DNA of 64,000 bases from Candidatus Methanomethylophilaceae archaeon (GTDB lineage Archaea > Thermoplasmatota > Thermoplasmata > Methanomassiliicoccales > Methanomethylophilaceae): assembly GCA_944320495.1 (NCBI GenBank), contig CALUHR010000009.1, forward strand, positions 1-64,000, read 5' to 3'. Position numbers and translations under genes: made by a program. The notes beneath the pieces were generated by a model. The model was not told the origin of the DNA. It saw only the letters and a program-made list of their open reading frames with translations, and made no database searches. Position 1 is the stretch's first letter, and each line of letters opens with the position of its first letter. Positions 54,100 to 62,540 of the stretch are shown one piece after another.

Positions 54100-55844
54100 C
54101 CCTCAGGGAATACGCCATGCGCAGGTTCGCCCTGTCTGAGAACGGATATCTTAATCTGAAGCGCAGCACATTGGCGGTCATCCTGCATGACATCAGTCTG
54201 ATCGTACCGGTGATGATCCTGTTCATGCTCGTGTGCGACGTCATGGGCGACAACCCATACGATTTCGGGCTAGATCCTTGGATGTACATCGCTCTGTGCG
54301 TCGTGTCTGTGGCGCTGATGTATGTGACGTACCAGCATCAGTATAATCGCACGTACTTCGACACCTATGTCGAGAGCGCGGAGGTCCGCATCTCCCTGGC
54401 GGAGAGAATAAGGATGCTTCCCCTCTCGTACTTCTCCAAGAAGGACCCTACGGATCTGACGGTCCGCATAATGGGTGATGCCACCATGCAGGAGTCGGCC
54501 ATGACCCATTGGTTCCCGGAGCTCATCGGGGCGATGATCTACACCGTCGTCATGGGAGCGTGCATCATCGTGTTCTCACCCGCCATGGGTGTGGCCTCCC
54601 TATGGCCGGTGCCGTTCGCGTTTGCCATCGTCCTCCTGTCCAAGAGGGTCCAGAGGAGGTTCGCCGACACCAAGAACCGCAGGATGCTGGAGGTCACAGA
54701 GGGAATCCAGGAGTGTCTGGAGTGCCTGAGGGATCTGAGGGGCAACAATGCCGCGAATTCTTACGCGGAAAGACTCTTCTCCAGGATGGACAGGGTCGAA
54801 GGCAGTGAGATCCGCTCCGAGCTCGCCACCGCCGTGTTCGTGGTGGGGGCCCAGCTGCTTCTCAAATTCGGCATCGTCACCACAGCCGTGGTCGGAGGGA
54901 TCCTGCTGATCGATGGATCGATCGACGTAGTAGTTTTCCTGGCGTTCCTGATATTGATCTCCAGGCTCTACGATCCGTTGAACACGGCTCTGCAAAACCT
55001 CGCCGCGATGATCTCCGCGGAGTACAACATGGAGCGTATGCAGGAGATCAATGATCAGCCCGTGATGACTGGGACGACCGATTTCCGTCCGGACGGCTAT
55101 GATATAGTGTTTGACCAAGTCGGATTTTCATACGACGGAGGGGTCACGGTGTTGGGGGACGTATCCTTTACGGCGAAGCAGGGTGAGGTCACGGCGCTGG
55201 TGGGTCCCAGCGGCAGCGGTAAGTCCACGGCAGCGAAGCTCGCCGCCAGATTCTGGGATGTAGGCTCCGGAAGGATAACCATAGGGGGCGTGGATGTCTC
55301 GACGGTGGATCCGGAGACTCTGCTGTCGTGCTTCTCGATCGTCTTCCAGGATGTGACGCTGTTCAACACCACGGTGATGGAAAACATCCGCATCGGTAGA
55401 CGCGGGGCCACTGACGAGGAGGTCCTTGCTGCAGCGAGGGCGGCCAACTGTGACGAGTTCGTGTCCAGGCTTCCGGACGGGTATTCGACTGTCATCGGTG
55501 AGAACGGTGCCAAGCTATCGGGTGGTGAGAGGCAGAGGGTGTCGATCGCTAGGGCGATACTCAAGGACGCCCCGATCGTTCTGTTGGACGAGGCGACAGC
55601 CTCGCTCGATACAGAGTGCGAGACCCAGGTTCAGCATGCGCTCTCCATCCTTGTCAGGGGCAGGACCGTCCTCATCGTGGCGCACAGGATGCGCACGGTG
55701 GAGGGTGCCGACAGGATCGTGGTGCTATCTGGCGGGAGCGTATCCGAGCAAGGTTCCCCGAGAGAACTGATGGAAGAGGATGGGCAGTTCGCCCGCATGG
55801 TCTGCATTCAGCGGTTCTCGGACGAGTGGTCCATCAGGAGCTGA
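54096..55844 (+). CDS. Exporter-type ABC transporter subunit, partner of the preceding one (582 aa)
   Basis: GTG start overlaps the previous stop by 4 bp. Six membrane helices (about 20-300), then ATPase domain with GPSGSGKST, LSGGERQRVSIARA, LDEATASLD and AHRMRT. The two subunits would form a heterodimer; both have intact catalytic glutamates. Its C-terminus is 36/58 identical to the gene fragment at the window start. Confidence 0.93.
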   Translation: MTLREYAMRRFALSENGYLNLKRSTLAVILHDISLIVPVMILFMLVCDVMGDNPYDFGLDPWMYIALCVVSVALMYVTYQHQYNRTYFDTYVESAEVRISLAERIRMLPLSYFSKKDPTDLTVRIMGDATMQESAMTHWFPELIGAMIYTVVMGACIIVFSPAMGVASLWPVPFAFAIVLLSKRVQRRFADTKNRRMLEVTEGIQECLECLRDLRGNNAANSYAERLFSRMDRVEGSEIRSELATAVFVVGAQLLLKFGIVTTAVVGGILLIDGSIDVVVFLAFLILISRLYDPLNTALQNLAAMISAEYNMERMQEINDQPVMTGTTDFRPDGYDIVFDQVGFSYDGGVTVLGDVSFTAKQGEVTALVGPSGSGKSTAAKLAARFWDVGSGRITIGGVDVSTVDPETLLSCFSIVFQDVTLFNTTVMENIRIGRRGATDEEVLAAARAANCDEFVSRLPDGYSTVIGENGAKLSGGERQRVSIARAILKDAPIVLLDEATASLDTECETQVQHALSILVRGRTVLIVAHRMRTVEGADRIVVLSGGSVSEQGSPRELMEEDGQFARMVCIQRFSDEWSIRS

Positions 55845-55855
55845 AACATAAAAAC

Positions 55856-55873
55856 GGGCCCCTTCGGGGGTCC
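55856..55873 (+). terminator. UUCG-tetraloop hairpin after the iron operon
   Basis: GGGCCCC-TTCG-GGGGTCC followed by TTTCTTCT; 11 bp after the stop. Confidence 0.75.
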
Positions 55874-56040
55874 TTTCTTCTGTAGGTCGAGGGGATGCTG
55901 GGCCATTGGCGGACCCCGAACGCACTCCAATGGCAACGACCTCCATGCAGGCGTGCGCGTGCTTTCCGTTATTGGCGTCCAGATCCTCGAGATCGTCTGG
56001 GCAGTCTCCGATTTATACCATGCACACCACTCCGCCCTCC

Positions 56041-57663
56041 ATGGACAGGGACGAGGTCCAGAGGGTCAAGACCAAGCCGACGCTGGCTGATTTCGCCGAG
56101 ATGACCCTCGCCGTCTTCATAATGGCTCTGGGCGTCATCATCACCGTCAGGTCCCTCCAGGGCGTCTCCCCGGTGTCGTCCCTCACATACGTCCTCAGCC
56201 AGGTCGCCGACGTCTCACTGGGGACGATGACGTTCATCGTCTACTTCGTGTTCGTCCTGTTCCAGTGCGCCGTCTACAGGGACAGGGGTATGACCATCAG
56301 GGTCTTCAGCCAGCTGCCGTACACGATCCTGTACAGCGTCTGCATGGATGTGCTCGATTACGCGCTCGCGCCGCTCAGCGCGGAGACGCTGGCGGGCCAG
56401 TGGGGGCTCGTCCTGATCGGATGCATGCTCACCAGCCTGGCCATCGCCATGGAGGCGGACGCGAACGTGTCGATGCTCCCGGACGACGGTCTGATGCTCG
56501 CGGTCCACAGGGCCACGAAGATCCCCCTCGGCAGGAGTATCATCGTCGTGAACATTGTGTCCATAGCGGCGGCCTTCGCCATCTCCCTGGGTGTCCTGGG
56601 AGGATTCTACGGGGTCGGTCTGGGAACGATATTCATGGCCATCGCCCAGGGGTACATAGTCAAGGCGATGACGCCGATGTTCAGAAGGTTCCGCAAGCAC
56701 GGCCATCTGGATCTCCGACGGCCGTGCCGGTGCGGGACGGGTTTCACGGAAATGCCGTCGTCACGATGTGTGGGATCAGGCGGTCCAGGGGGTCTCCCAC
56801 TCCCAGGGCCTGATGACCTCGGTGTACAGGGCCAGTCCGACGACGGCTCCCTCTGCCCCCGCATCGGCGAGGATCCTCGCGTCCTCCTCGGACGTGATGC
56901 CCCCGGACGCTATGACCGGGCACGGGCAGGCCGAGATGAATCCGCGGGCCTGGGACTCGTCTATTCCTTTCCTCTGACCTTCCACATCGACGTTGGTGTT
57001 CAGGACGCCGGCCAGCGGGAGGTCGCGGATCTTGTCGAACATCTCCTCCACGGTCATCTGCGCGGACTCCTGCCATCCCTTGATGGCGATGCGTCCGCCC
57101 TTGGTGTCCATGGACAGGACGATCCGTCCGGGGTGGCGGTCGGCGATCTCCGCGAGCCATTCCGGTTCCTTGACGGCCTTGGTGCCTACGACCACGCGGT
57201 CCGCCCCTGCGGCAACGAGCTCGTCGACGGTCTCGGTGGACCTGATCCCGCCCCCGACCTCTGCGGGGACGCCGCATTCCTCGATGATCCTCTTGAAGAC
57301 GGGGATGTTCCCCTCCTTCCCGAAGGCGGCGTCCAGGTCCACCAGGTGGAGGTATCTGGCGCCCTTGGAGATCCACATCTCCGCCACGGAGGCCGGATCG
57401 GGCATGACGATCTGCTGGCTGCCGGGGACTCCCCCGACGAGCTGGACCACCTGGTGGTCCATGACGTCCACCGCGGGTATGACCCTCACAGTACCGACTC
57501 CGCGAATGAGATGAAGTTCCTGAGGAATGCCATGCCCGACGCGCTGCTCTTCTCGGGATGGAACTGGGTGCCGTACGTGTTGGCCTTGCGGAAGAACGCC
57601 GGCACGGTCTTCCCCTCGTATTCGGTGGTGCCGATGGTGACGTCCTCGTCCGGACTGCCGTAG
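56041..57663 (+). CDS. YczE/YitT-like membrane protein with a run-on frame
   Basis: Residues 1-about 225 (56041-56715) form five or six membrane helices (FAEMTLAVFIMALGVIITVRSLQGVSPVSS, typical of YczE-type proteins, and ITLGTIFMAIAQGYIVK near the end). Then the frame passes a hairpin (CACGGCC/GGCCGTG, 56698-56726) and continues through antisense of hisA and hisH to a TAG at 57663; that part is almost certainly not functional. A TTTATACC TATA element lies about 26 nt before ATG 56041. Substrate unknown. Confidence 0.7.
   Translation: MDRDEVQRVKTKPTLADFAEMTLAVFIMALGVIITVRSLQGVSPVSSLTYVLSQVADVSLGTMTFIVYFVFVLFQCAVYRDRGMTIRVFSQLPYTILYSVCMDVLDYALAPLSAETLAGQWGLVLIGCMLTSLAIAMEADANVSMLPDDGLMLAVHRATKIPLGRSIIVVNIVSIAAAFAISLGVLGGFYGVGLGTIFMAIAQGYIVKAMTPMFRRFRKHGHLDLRRPCRCGTGFTEMPSSRCVGSGGPGGLPLPGPDDLGVQGQSDDGSLCPRIGEDPRVLLGRDAPGRYDRARAGRDESAGLGLVYSFPLTFHIDVGVQDAGQREVADLVEHLLHGHLRGLLPSLDGDASALGVHGQDDPSGVAVGDLREPFRFLDGLGAYDHAVRPCGNELVDGLGGPDPAPDLCGDAAFLDDPLEDGDVPLLPEGGVQVHQVEVSGALGDPHLRHGGRIGHDDLLAAGDSPDELDHLVVHDVHRGYDPHSTDSANEMKFLRNAMPDALLFSGWNWVPYVLALRKNAGTVFPSYSVVPMVTSSSGLP
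56776..57489 (-). CDS. hisA: ProFAR isomerase (237 aa)
   Basis: TIM barrel isomerase of histidine synthesis. RVIPAVDVMDHQVVQLVGG start with catalytic Asp, LHLVDLDAAFG, EVGGGIRSTE and SMDTKGGRIAIKGW, then VIASGGITSEEDARIL. GTG start overlaps the hisH stop (GTGA). Last gene of the hisG-hisC-hisH-hisA cluster. Confidence 0.95.
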   Translation of the reverse strand: MRVIPAVDVMDHQVVQLVGGVPGSQQIVMPDPASVAEMWISKGARYLHLVDLDAAFGKEGNIPVFKRIIEECGVPAEVGGGIRSTETVDELVAAGADRVVVGTKAVKEPEWLAEIADRHPGRIVLSMDTKGGRIAIKGWQESAQMTVEEMFDKIRDLPLAGVLNTNVDVEGQRKGIDESQARGFISACPCPVIASGGITSEEDARILADAGAEGAVVGLALYTEVIRPWEWETPWTA

Positions 57664-58088
57664 TAGGAATGGACGAAGTAGAAGTGGTCGTCGGGCACGC
57701 CGTCCATCAGGGGATCCCCCGATTCCACGGTGTTCCAGCCCATGTGGGGGACGATCTCGGCCTCGAGGGGCACAACGCGTCCCTTTATGACGCCGAGTCC
57801 GGGGGACCTGCCCTCGTCGCTGCCCTCGAACAGGATCTGCATGCCTATGCATATCCCGAGCGCGGGGGTCCCGGAGAGGAGCCTCTCCATGATCTCGTCG
57901 CGGTAGGGCTCCAGCCTCTCCATCGTCTTGTCGAAGGCCCCGACGCCGGGGAAGACTATGCATTCCGCATCGAGCACTTCCCTCATGTCGGTGACCACCT
58001 CGACCCTGGCGCCGCAGTTCTCCAGCGAGCGCCTTATCGAGTACAGGTTCCCGACGCCGTAGTCGGTGAGCGTGATGCTCAGCGGCAT
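57486..58088 (-). CDS. hisH: Imidazole glycerol phosphate synthase glutaminase subunit (200 aa)
   Basis: Class I glutamine amidotransferase: FPGVGAFDKTM, nucleophile elbow ALGICIGMQILFEGSDEG (Cys), and FVHSYY plus YGTQFHPEKS (His/Glu). Gives ammonia to HisF. Start overlaps hisC by 10 bp; end overlaps hisA. Confidence 0.96.
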   Translation of the reverse strand: MPLSITLTDYGVGNLYSIRRSLENCGARVEVVTDMREVLDAECIVFPGVGAFDKTMERLEPYRDEIMERLLSGTPALGICIGMQILFEGSDEGRSPGLGVIKGRVVPLEAEIVPHMGWNTVESGDPLMDGVPDDHFYFVHSYYGSPDEDVTIGTTEYEGKTVPAFFRKANTYGTQFHPEKSSASGMAFLRNFISFAESVL

Positions 58089-59134
58089 TCCTCGATCACC
58101 TCGGCGGTCTTCTCGAGGAGCAGGGCGTTGAGCTCCGGTGTGCCCACGGTGGGCCTGACGCAGTTCTCCGTCCTCCTCTTGGCGCCGAAGTCCCTGATGA
58201 GGATGCCCCGCTCCTTGAGGCCGGACACGAGTGCGGTGTGGTCCACGGGGGACCTGGCGAGTATGAAGTTGGCGTCGGAATGGAAGGTCTCGAACCCGAG
58301 CTTCCTGAGGCCGGCCTCGAGCTTCGGGCGCTCCTGTCTGACCATGTCGACGCTGCGGCGTATGAAGTCCTGGTCGTGCACGGCGGCTATGGCGGCCCCC
58401 TCGCTCACGGCGTTCAGCGAGTAGGGGATCTTCACGCTGGCCATCATGTCGGCCAGCTTCCTGTTGGACGCCATGTATCCGACGCGCATCGCCGCGAGGG
58501 CGTACGCCTTGGAGAAGGTCCTGGTGACGACGAGGTTGTCGAACTCCCCGACCCTGCGGATGAGCCCCTCGCCGGAGTACTCGGTGTACGCCTCGTCGAT
58601 GACGACGATGCCCTCGAACCTGGAGAGGAGGTCCTCGATGTCCCTGTCGCGGAAGCAGTTCCCGGTGGGATTGTTGGGGGACGGGATGATGGTGAGCTTC
58701 GCCCCCGTCCTGACCATGGAGTCGACGTCCAGCTGGAAGTCGTCGGTCAGATCGACCATGATCGCCTTGCCGCCGTTGCTCTTGACGAAGTAGTCGTAGA
58801 GCGAATACGATGGGTAGGGCAGGGCGGTGTCGTCCCCCCAGTTGGTGAACGTTTTGAAGATGACGTCGATCATCTCGTCGGACCCGTTCCCGGCTATGAT
58901 GGTGTCGGGGTCCAGGCCGTAGAGCTCGCCCAGGGCCTCCCTCAGGCCGCCGGAGTAGGTGTCCGGGTAGGCGTTGAGGTCCCACTCATGGGTGCGGAGG
59001 TACTCCGCCGCGGCGGGGTTCGATCCGAGGACGTTGGTGTTGGTGTCGAGGCGCACCTCGCCGTGCAGCTTGGGGTTGTAGTACTTGACGAAATCCCTCG
59101 CCGTCTCCCTCATTATGCTGCGGTCCGCGTCCAT
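58079..59134 (-). CDS. hisC: Histidinol-phosphate aminotransferase (351 aa)
   Basis: Fold-type I PLP enzyme: LDTNTNVLGSNP, DLNAYPDTYSGGLREAL, NGSDEMID, PSPNNPTGN, IDEAYTEYSG and the PLP lysine in TRTFSKAYALAAMRVGY, plus the phosphate-binding R late in NFILAR. Start overlaps hisG's stop by one base (TGATG). Confidence 0.95.
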   Translation of the reverse strand: MDADRSIMRETARDFVKYYNPKLHGEVRLDTNTNVLGSNPAAAEYLRTHEWDLNAYPDTYSGGLREALGELYGLDPDTIIAGNGSDEMIDVIFKTFTNWGDDTALPYPSYSLYDYFVKSNGGKAIMVDLTDDFQLDVDSMVRTGAKLTIIPSPNNPTGNCFRDRDIEDLLSRFEGIVVIDEAYTEYSGEGLIRRVGEFDNLVVTRTFSKAYALAAMRVGYMASNRKLADMMASVKIPYSLNAVSEGAAIAAVHDQDFIRRSVDMVRQERPKLEAGLRKLGFETFHSDANFILARSPVDHTALVSGLKERGILIRDFGAKRRTENCVRPTVGTPELNALLLEKTAEVIEECR

Positions 59135-59997
59135 CAGTTCACCAGCCTCTCGATGGCGGTGGTGAGGATTCCCTTGGCCCCGATCTTCTTCAGTTCGAGG
59201 ATGGTGTGGAAGGTGTCCTTGCTGTCGATGACCGCGTGGAGCGCGACGTATCCGCTGTTGCCGGCGATGTCGAGGATGGTGGGCCCCTCGAGTCCGGGGA
59301 CGATCCTCTCGGCGTCGGCGATGCGGTCCTTGGGGACGTTGGCCATGAGGTACTTCTTGCGCTCGGCGTCGATGACGCTCCTGATGGAGTCCGCGAGCTC
59401 GTCTATGGCGTCGCCGCACCTGTCCATGGCCTCGCGGCTGGTGAAGATGCAGGCCTGGGAGTCCAGGATCCTGGCGGCCTCCACCATCCTGTTCATCTTG
59501 AGGGTGGATCCGGTGGACACGAGGTCGACGATGAAGTCGGAGATGCCGATGTAGGGCATGACCTCGGCCGCGCCGGTGACCTCGATGACCTTGACGTCCT
59601 TGCCGATGGACTCGAAGTAGAGCCTGGCTATGTTGGGGTACGAGGTGGCGGCCCTGCTGCCGTCCCTGATCTGGGACGCATCGGTTATGCCACTGCTCTC
59701 GGGGACCGCCACGGCCATGTGGCAGTATCCGAACTCTAGGGGCAGCCTCTCGACCAGTTCGTATCCGGACTCGGCCACCTGGTCCTGGCCGGTGATTCCA
59801 AGGTCGATGGCTCCGGAGGCTATGAACTCAGGTATGTCCTGGGCCCTGAGGAACAGCACCTCCACATCATGGTTCCTAGCTCTGATGTAGAGCTTCCTGC
59901 CGATATCCTCTCCAAGGTCGATCCCCGACTTGGTCAGGAGCTCGACCGCCCTCTCGTTGAGGCGCCCTTTGTTTGGCACACCGAATTTAAGCGTCAT
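59134..59997 (-). CDS. hisG: ATP phosphoribosyltransferase, long form (287 aa)
   Basis: First committed step of histidine synthesis. KFGVPNKGRLNERAVELL start, LGITGQDQV, SRAATSYPNIARLYF, and the P-loop DLVSTGSTLKMN. The extra C-terminal ACT-like domain (SPGLEGPTILDIAG...LKKIGAKGILTT-type region) marks the histidine-feedback-regulated long form, so HisZ is not needed. ATG 59997 with GGTGGAGCGAGG upstream; a CTTATACC TATA element lies near 60030. First gene of the second his cluster. Confidence 0.95.
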   Translation of the reverse strand: MTLKFGVPNKGRLNERAVELLTKSGIDLGEDIGRKLYIRARNHDVEVLFLRAQDIPEFIASGAIDLGITGQDQVAESGYELVERLPLEFGYCHMAVAVPESSGITDASQIRDGSRAATSYPNIARLYFESIGKDVKVIEVTGAAEVMPYIGISDFIVDLVSTGSTLKMNRMVEAARILDSQACIFTSREAMDRCGDAIDELADSIRSVIDAERKKYLMANVPKDRIADAERIVPGLEGPTILDIAGNSGYVALHAVIDSKDTFHTILELKKIGAKGILTTAIERLVN

Positions 59998-60092
59998 GTT
60001 GCCTCGCTCCACCCAATGTCTGATGGTATAAGGACATTTACGGTTGCGAGTCCTGGGAGTCGCTAAATACGTCGCAGGGGAATCATCGGGTC

Positions 60093-60644
60093 ATGGATGT
60101 CTCGGAAGTCCTTTCGGGGCTGAGGGGTCAGGCGGGTACCGTGGACGCCCAGCTGATGTCTGACGGGCTGTTCTCCAGGATACTGGCGGAGGAGTCCACG
60201 GTGGTCGGTGCGGGGGGCACGATGCCGGTCAGGAACGTCGGCATCGAGGAATGCTCCGAACGCGACCACAGGTTCTGCATCTTCCTGCGTCCCGGAGGCA
60301 TAGACAGCCAGAGGGGGCCGGGGACCCACACGATGATCATGAGGGACGGTCAGGGACGCGTCGTCGGATACGACATCCCCCGGGACGAGATACCGATCTG
60401 GCGCAGCAGGACGGACGTGATCTTCCTGTCCGACGACTTCGTGATGTTCTCGGATGCGATAACCCACGGGCAGGTCACCATGGAGATCCACTCCCGCCCG
60501 TACAGGGGCGAAGGCGACTGGATCCCGGAGTCCTGCAGGTCGATAATCTGGTTCCCGTGCTCGACCAGCTCGCTGATACTCGGGGAGTCCTACGGCGTCA
60601 CGGTCGGGACGGTCTCCGCGGCGATCGTCGCGATGGATCTTTGA
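60093..60644 (+). CDS. Protein of unknown function (183 aa)
   Basis: Soluble, beta-rich protein: RHRFCIFLRPGGIDSQRGPG, HTMIMRDGQGRVVGYDIPRDEI and VTMEIHSRPYRGEGDW. No recognised motif or membrane segment. GCTAAATACG at 60061-60070 puts the transcription start at the ATG. Stands alone between hisG (divergent) and asd (convergent). Confidence 0.65.
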   Translation: MDVSEVLSGLRGQAGTVDAQLMSDGLFSRILAEESTVVGAGGTMPVRNVGIEECSERDHRFCIFLRPGGIDSQRGPGTHTMIMRDGQGRVVGYDIPRDEIPIWRSRTDVIFLSDDFVMFSDAITHGQVTMEIHSRPYRGEGDWIPESCRSIIWFPCSTSSLILGESYGVTVGTVSAAIVAMDL

Positions 60645-60651
60645 AGAAGGT

Positions 60652-60669
60652 CCGGGGCATGGGCCCCGG
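60652..60669. terminator. Hairpin between the unknown gene and asd
   Basis: CCGGGG (60652-60657) with CCCCGG (60664-60669), in the 34-bp convergent gap. Confidence 0.5.
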
Positions 60670-60678
60670 GAAGGAATT

Positions 60679-61743
60679 TCAGAGGATGCCGGTGGCCTTG
60701 GCCAGCTCAGCGTTGAGGACGGATCCGCCGGCGCCGCCCCTGAGGGTGTTGTGGGACATGGCGAAGGCCTTGTAGTATCCGTTGCTCTGTCTGAGTCTGC
60801 CGACGGTCACGGCCATGCCGCGTGCCCTGGCGGGCCTCCCGGCCATGGCGTCGAACACGGGCTGGGGGCGGTTGTCCTCGGTCCTGACGATGATGGGCTG
60901 CTCGGGAGCGGACGGAAGTCCGAGCCTCTGGGGCTCGCCGCGGAAGCCGGTCAGGCATGCGGACAGCTCGTCGAGGGTGGGCTGCTGCTCCATGTCCAGT
61001 ACGAGGGACTCGAGGTGGCCGTCGACGACGGGGACCCTGGCGCAGTTCGCCATGACCTTGAATCCGGCGTAGCGGAACTCCCCGTCCTCGTAGGTGCCGA
61101 GCATCTTGGCGAGCTCGGTCTCCATCTTCTCCTCCTCGTGGCTGATGAAGGGCACGACGTTGCCGACGGCGTCGAGCGACGGGACGCCTGGGTAGCCAGC
61201 TCCGGAGAGCGCCTGGTAGGTGGACACGAAGACCTGCCTGAGCCCGAACGCCTGGTTGATGGCGTGGAGGGGAGCGGCGATGCCGGTGGACGAGCAGTTC
61301 GCGTTGGTGACGATGTATCCGCCGGTCTCGGAGTAGGTGGGCTGGTCCCTGATGGAGGCCATCTGGGCTGGGTTGACCTCGGGGATGATGATGGGCACGT
61401 GGGCGTCCATCCTGTGGGACCCCGCGTTGGTGAAGACCGCCACGCCGGCCTGTGCCAGCTCGGTCTCGGTGGGTCCGGCGAGGTCCGACGGGATGCCGCT
61501 GAAGGCGATCCTGCAGTTCTTGGAGATCTTGGCGATGTCCATGGTCTCGATCCTGCGGTCCATGGTGTCGTCCAGGTACTCGTGGTCCCTGACCTTGAGG
61601 ACGTCTCCTAGCCTCTTGCCGTTCGACCTCTCCGATGCGTAAAGCCCCTCGATCTCGAACCAGGGGTGGTCCTCCAGCATCTGGATGAACCTCTGACCGA
61701 TCATCCCCGTTGCACCGAGGACTGCGACGCTGATCTTGCTCAT
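60679..61743 (-). CDS. asd: Aspartate-semialdehyde dehydrogenase (354 aa)
   Basis: Reduces aspartyl phosphate to aspartate semialdehyde for lysine, threonine and methionine. N-terminal NADP loop AVLGATGMIGQRFIQML, catalytic C150 in VTNANCSSTG, and the archaeal/fungal-type substrate region (SGAGYPGVPSLDAVGNVVPFI). Chosen ATG 61743 has GGAG about 10 nt upstream; the frame extends to 61770. Ends at the hairpin 60652-60669. Confidence 0.95.
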   Translation of the reverse strand: MSKISVAVLGATGMIGQRFIQMLEDHPWFEIEGLYASERSNGKRLGDVLKVRDHEYLDDTMDRRIETMDIAKISKNCRIAFSGIPSDLAGPTETELAQAGVAVFTNAGSHRMDAHVPIIIPEVNPAQMASIRDQPTYSETGGYIVTNANCSSTGIAAPLHAINQAFGLRQVFVSTYQALSGAGYPGVPSLDAVGNVVPFISHEEEKMETELAKMLGTYEDGEFRYAGFKVMANCARVPVVDGHLESLVLDMEQQPTLDELSACLTGFRGEPQRLGLPSAPEQPIIVRTEDNRPQPVFDAMAGRPARARGMAVTVGRLRQSNGYYKAFAMSHNTLRGGAGGSVLNAELAKATGIL

Positions 61744-61784
61744 TGCGGATACACTCCGATGCGCGTGCATCCCCGCTACGATAT

Positions 61785-62540
61785 TTAATGTGTCGATGCG
61801 GACCTGTTGATGAGGCTGGCTATGTATCCGGCCCCGAACCCGTTGTCGATGTTGACGACGCTCACGCCGCTGGAGCAGGAGTTGAGCATGGCAAGGAGTG
61901 CTGCCACGCCTCCGAACGACGCCCCGTATCCGATGCTGGTGGGGACCGCGATGACCGGGCAGTCCGCCATCCCGCCGACGACGCTGGCCAGAGCCCCCTC
62001 CATGCCGGCGACGGCGACGATGGCGTTCGACGACATTATCTCCTCGGCATGGGCCATCAGCCTGTGGAGTCCGGAGACGCCCGCGTCGTAGATGCGGACC
62101 ACCTTGTTGCCCAGGGCCTCAGCGGTCTGGGCCGCCTCCTCGGCCACGGGTATGTCGCTGGTGCCCGCCGTGACGACGGCTATCTGTCCGCGGCGCTCCT
62201 CCGTCGGCGTTCCGGCTATGCCTATGCGGCTCACGGGATCGTACCTCAGCCCGATCAATCCGGACACCGCTTCGGCGGATGATTGCGGCAGACGTGTGAT
62301 GATGACGGATCCGGACCCGGACGCTAGGAGCCTCTCCGCTATGGACGCTATCTGTCCGGGGGTCTTGGTCTCGCCGAAGATGACCTCCGGCACACCCTGG
62401 CGCATCCCACGGTGGAGGTCCACCTTGGCGAACCCCAGGTCCTCGAACGGCTCCATGCGCAGCATGAGCGCGGCGTCATCGGGGGACACGGCCCCTGCGG
62501 CCACCTGGCCGAGCAGTCTCCTCAGCTCCATCTCATCCAT
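61785..62540 (-). CDS. larB: LarB, pyridinium-3,5-biscarboxylate mononucleotide synthase (251 aa)
   Basis: Carboxylates and hydrolyses nicotinate adenine dinucleotide in nickel-pincer cofactor synthesis. The PurE-like core is visible: VVTAGTSDIPVAEEAAQTAEALG, AVAGMEGALASVVGGM and VPTSIGYGASFGGVAALLAMLNSC. N-terminal helical part as usual. Start overlaps larE's end by 8 bp, so larE-larB form one operon. Confidence 0.94.
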   Translation of the reverse strand: MDEMELRRLLGQVAAGAVSPDDAALMLRMEPFEDLGFAKVDLHRGMRQGVPEVIFGETKTPGQIASIAERLLASGSGSVIITRLPQSSAEAVSGLIGLRYDPVSRIGIAGTPTEERRGQIAVVTAGTSDIPVAEEAAQTAEALGNKVVRIYDAGVSGLHRLMAHAEEIMSSNAIVAVAGMEGALASVVGGMADCPVIAVPTSIGYGASFGGVAALLAMLNSCSSGVSVVNIDNGFGAGYIASLINRSASTH

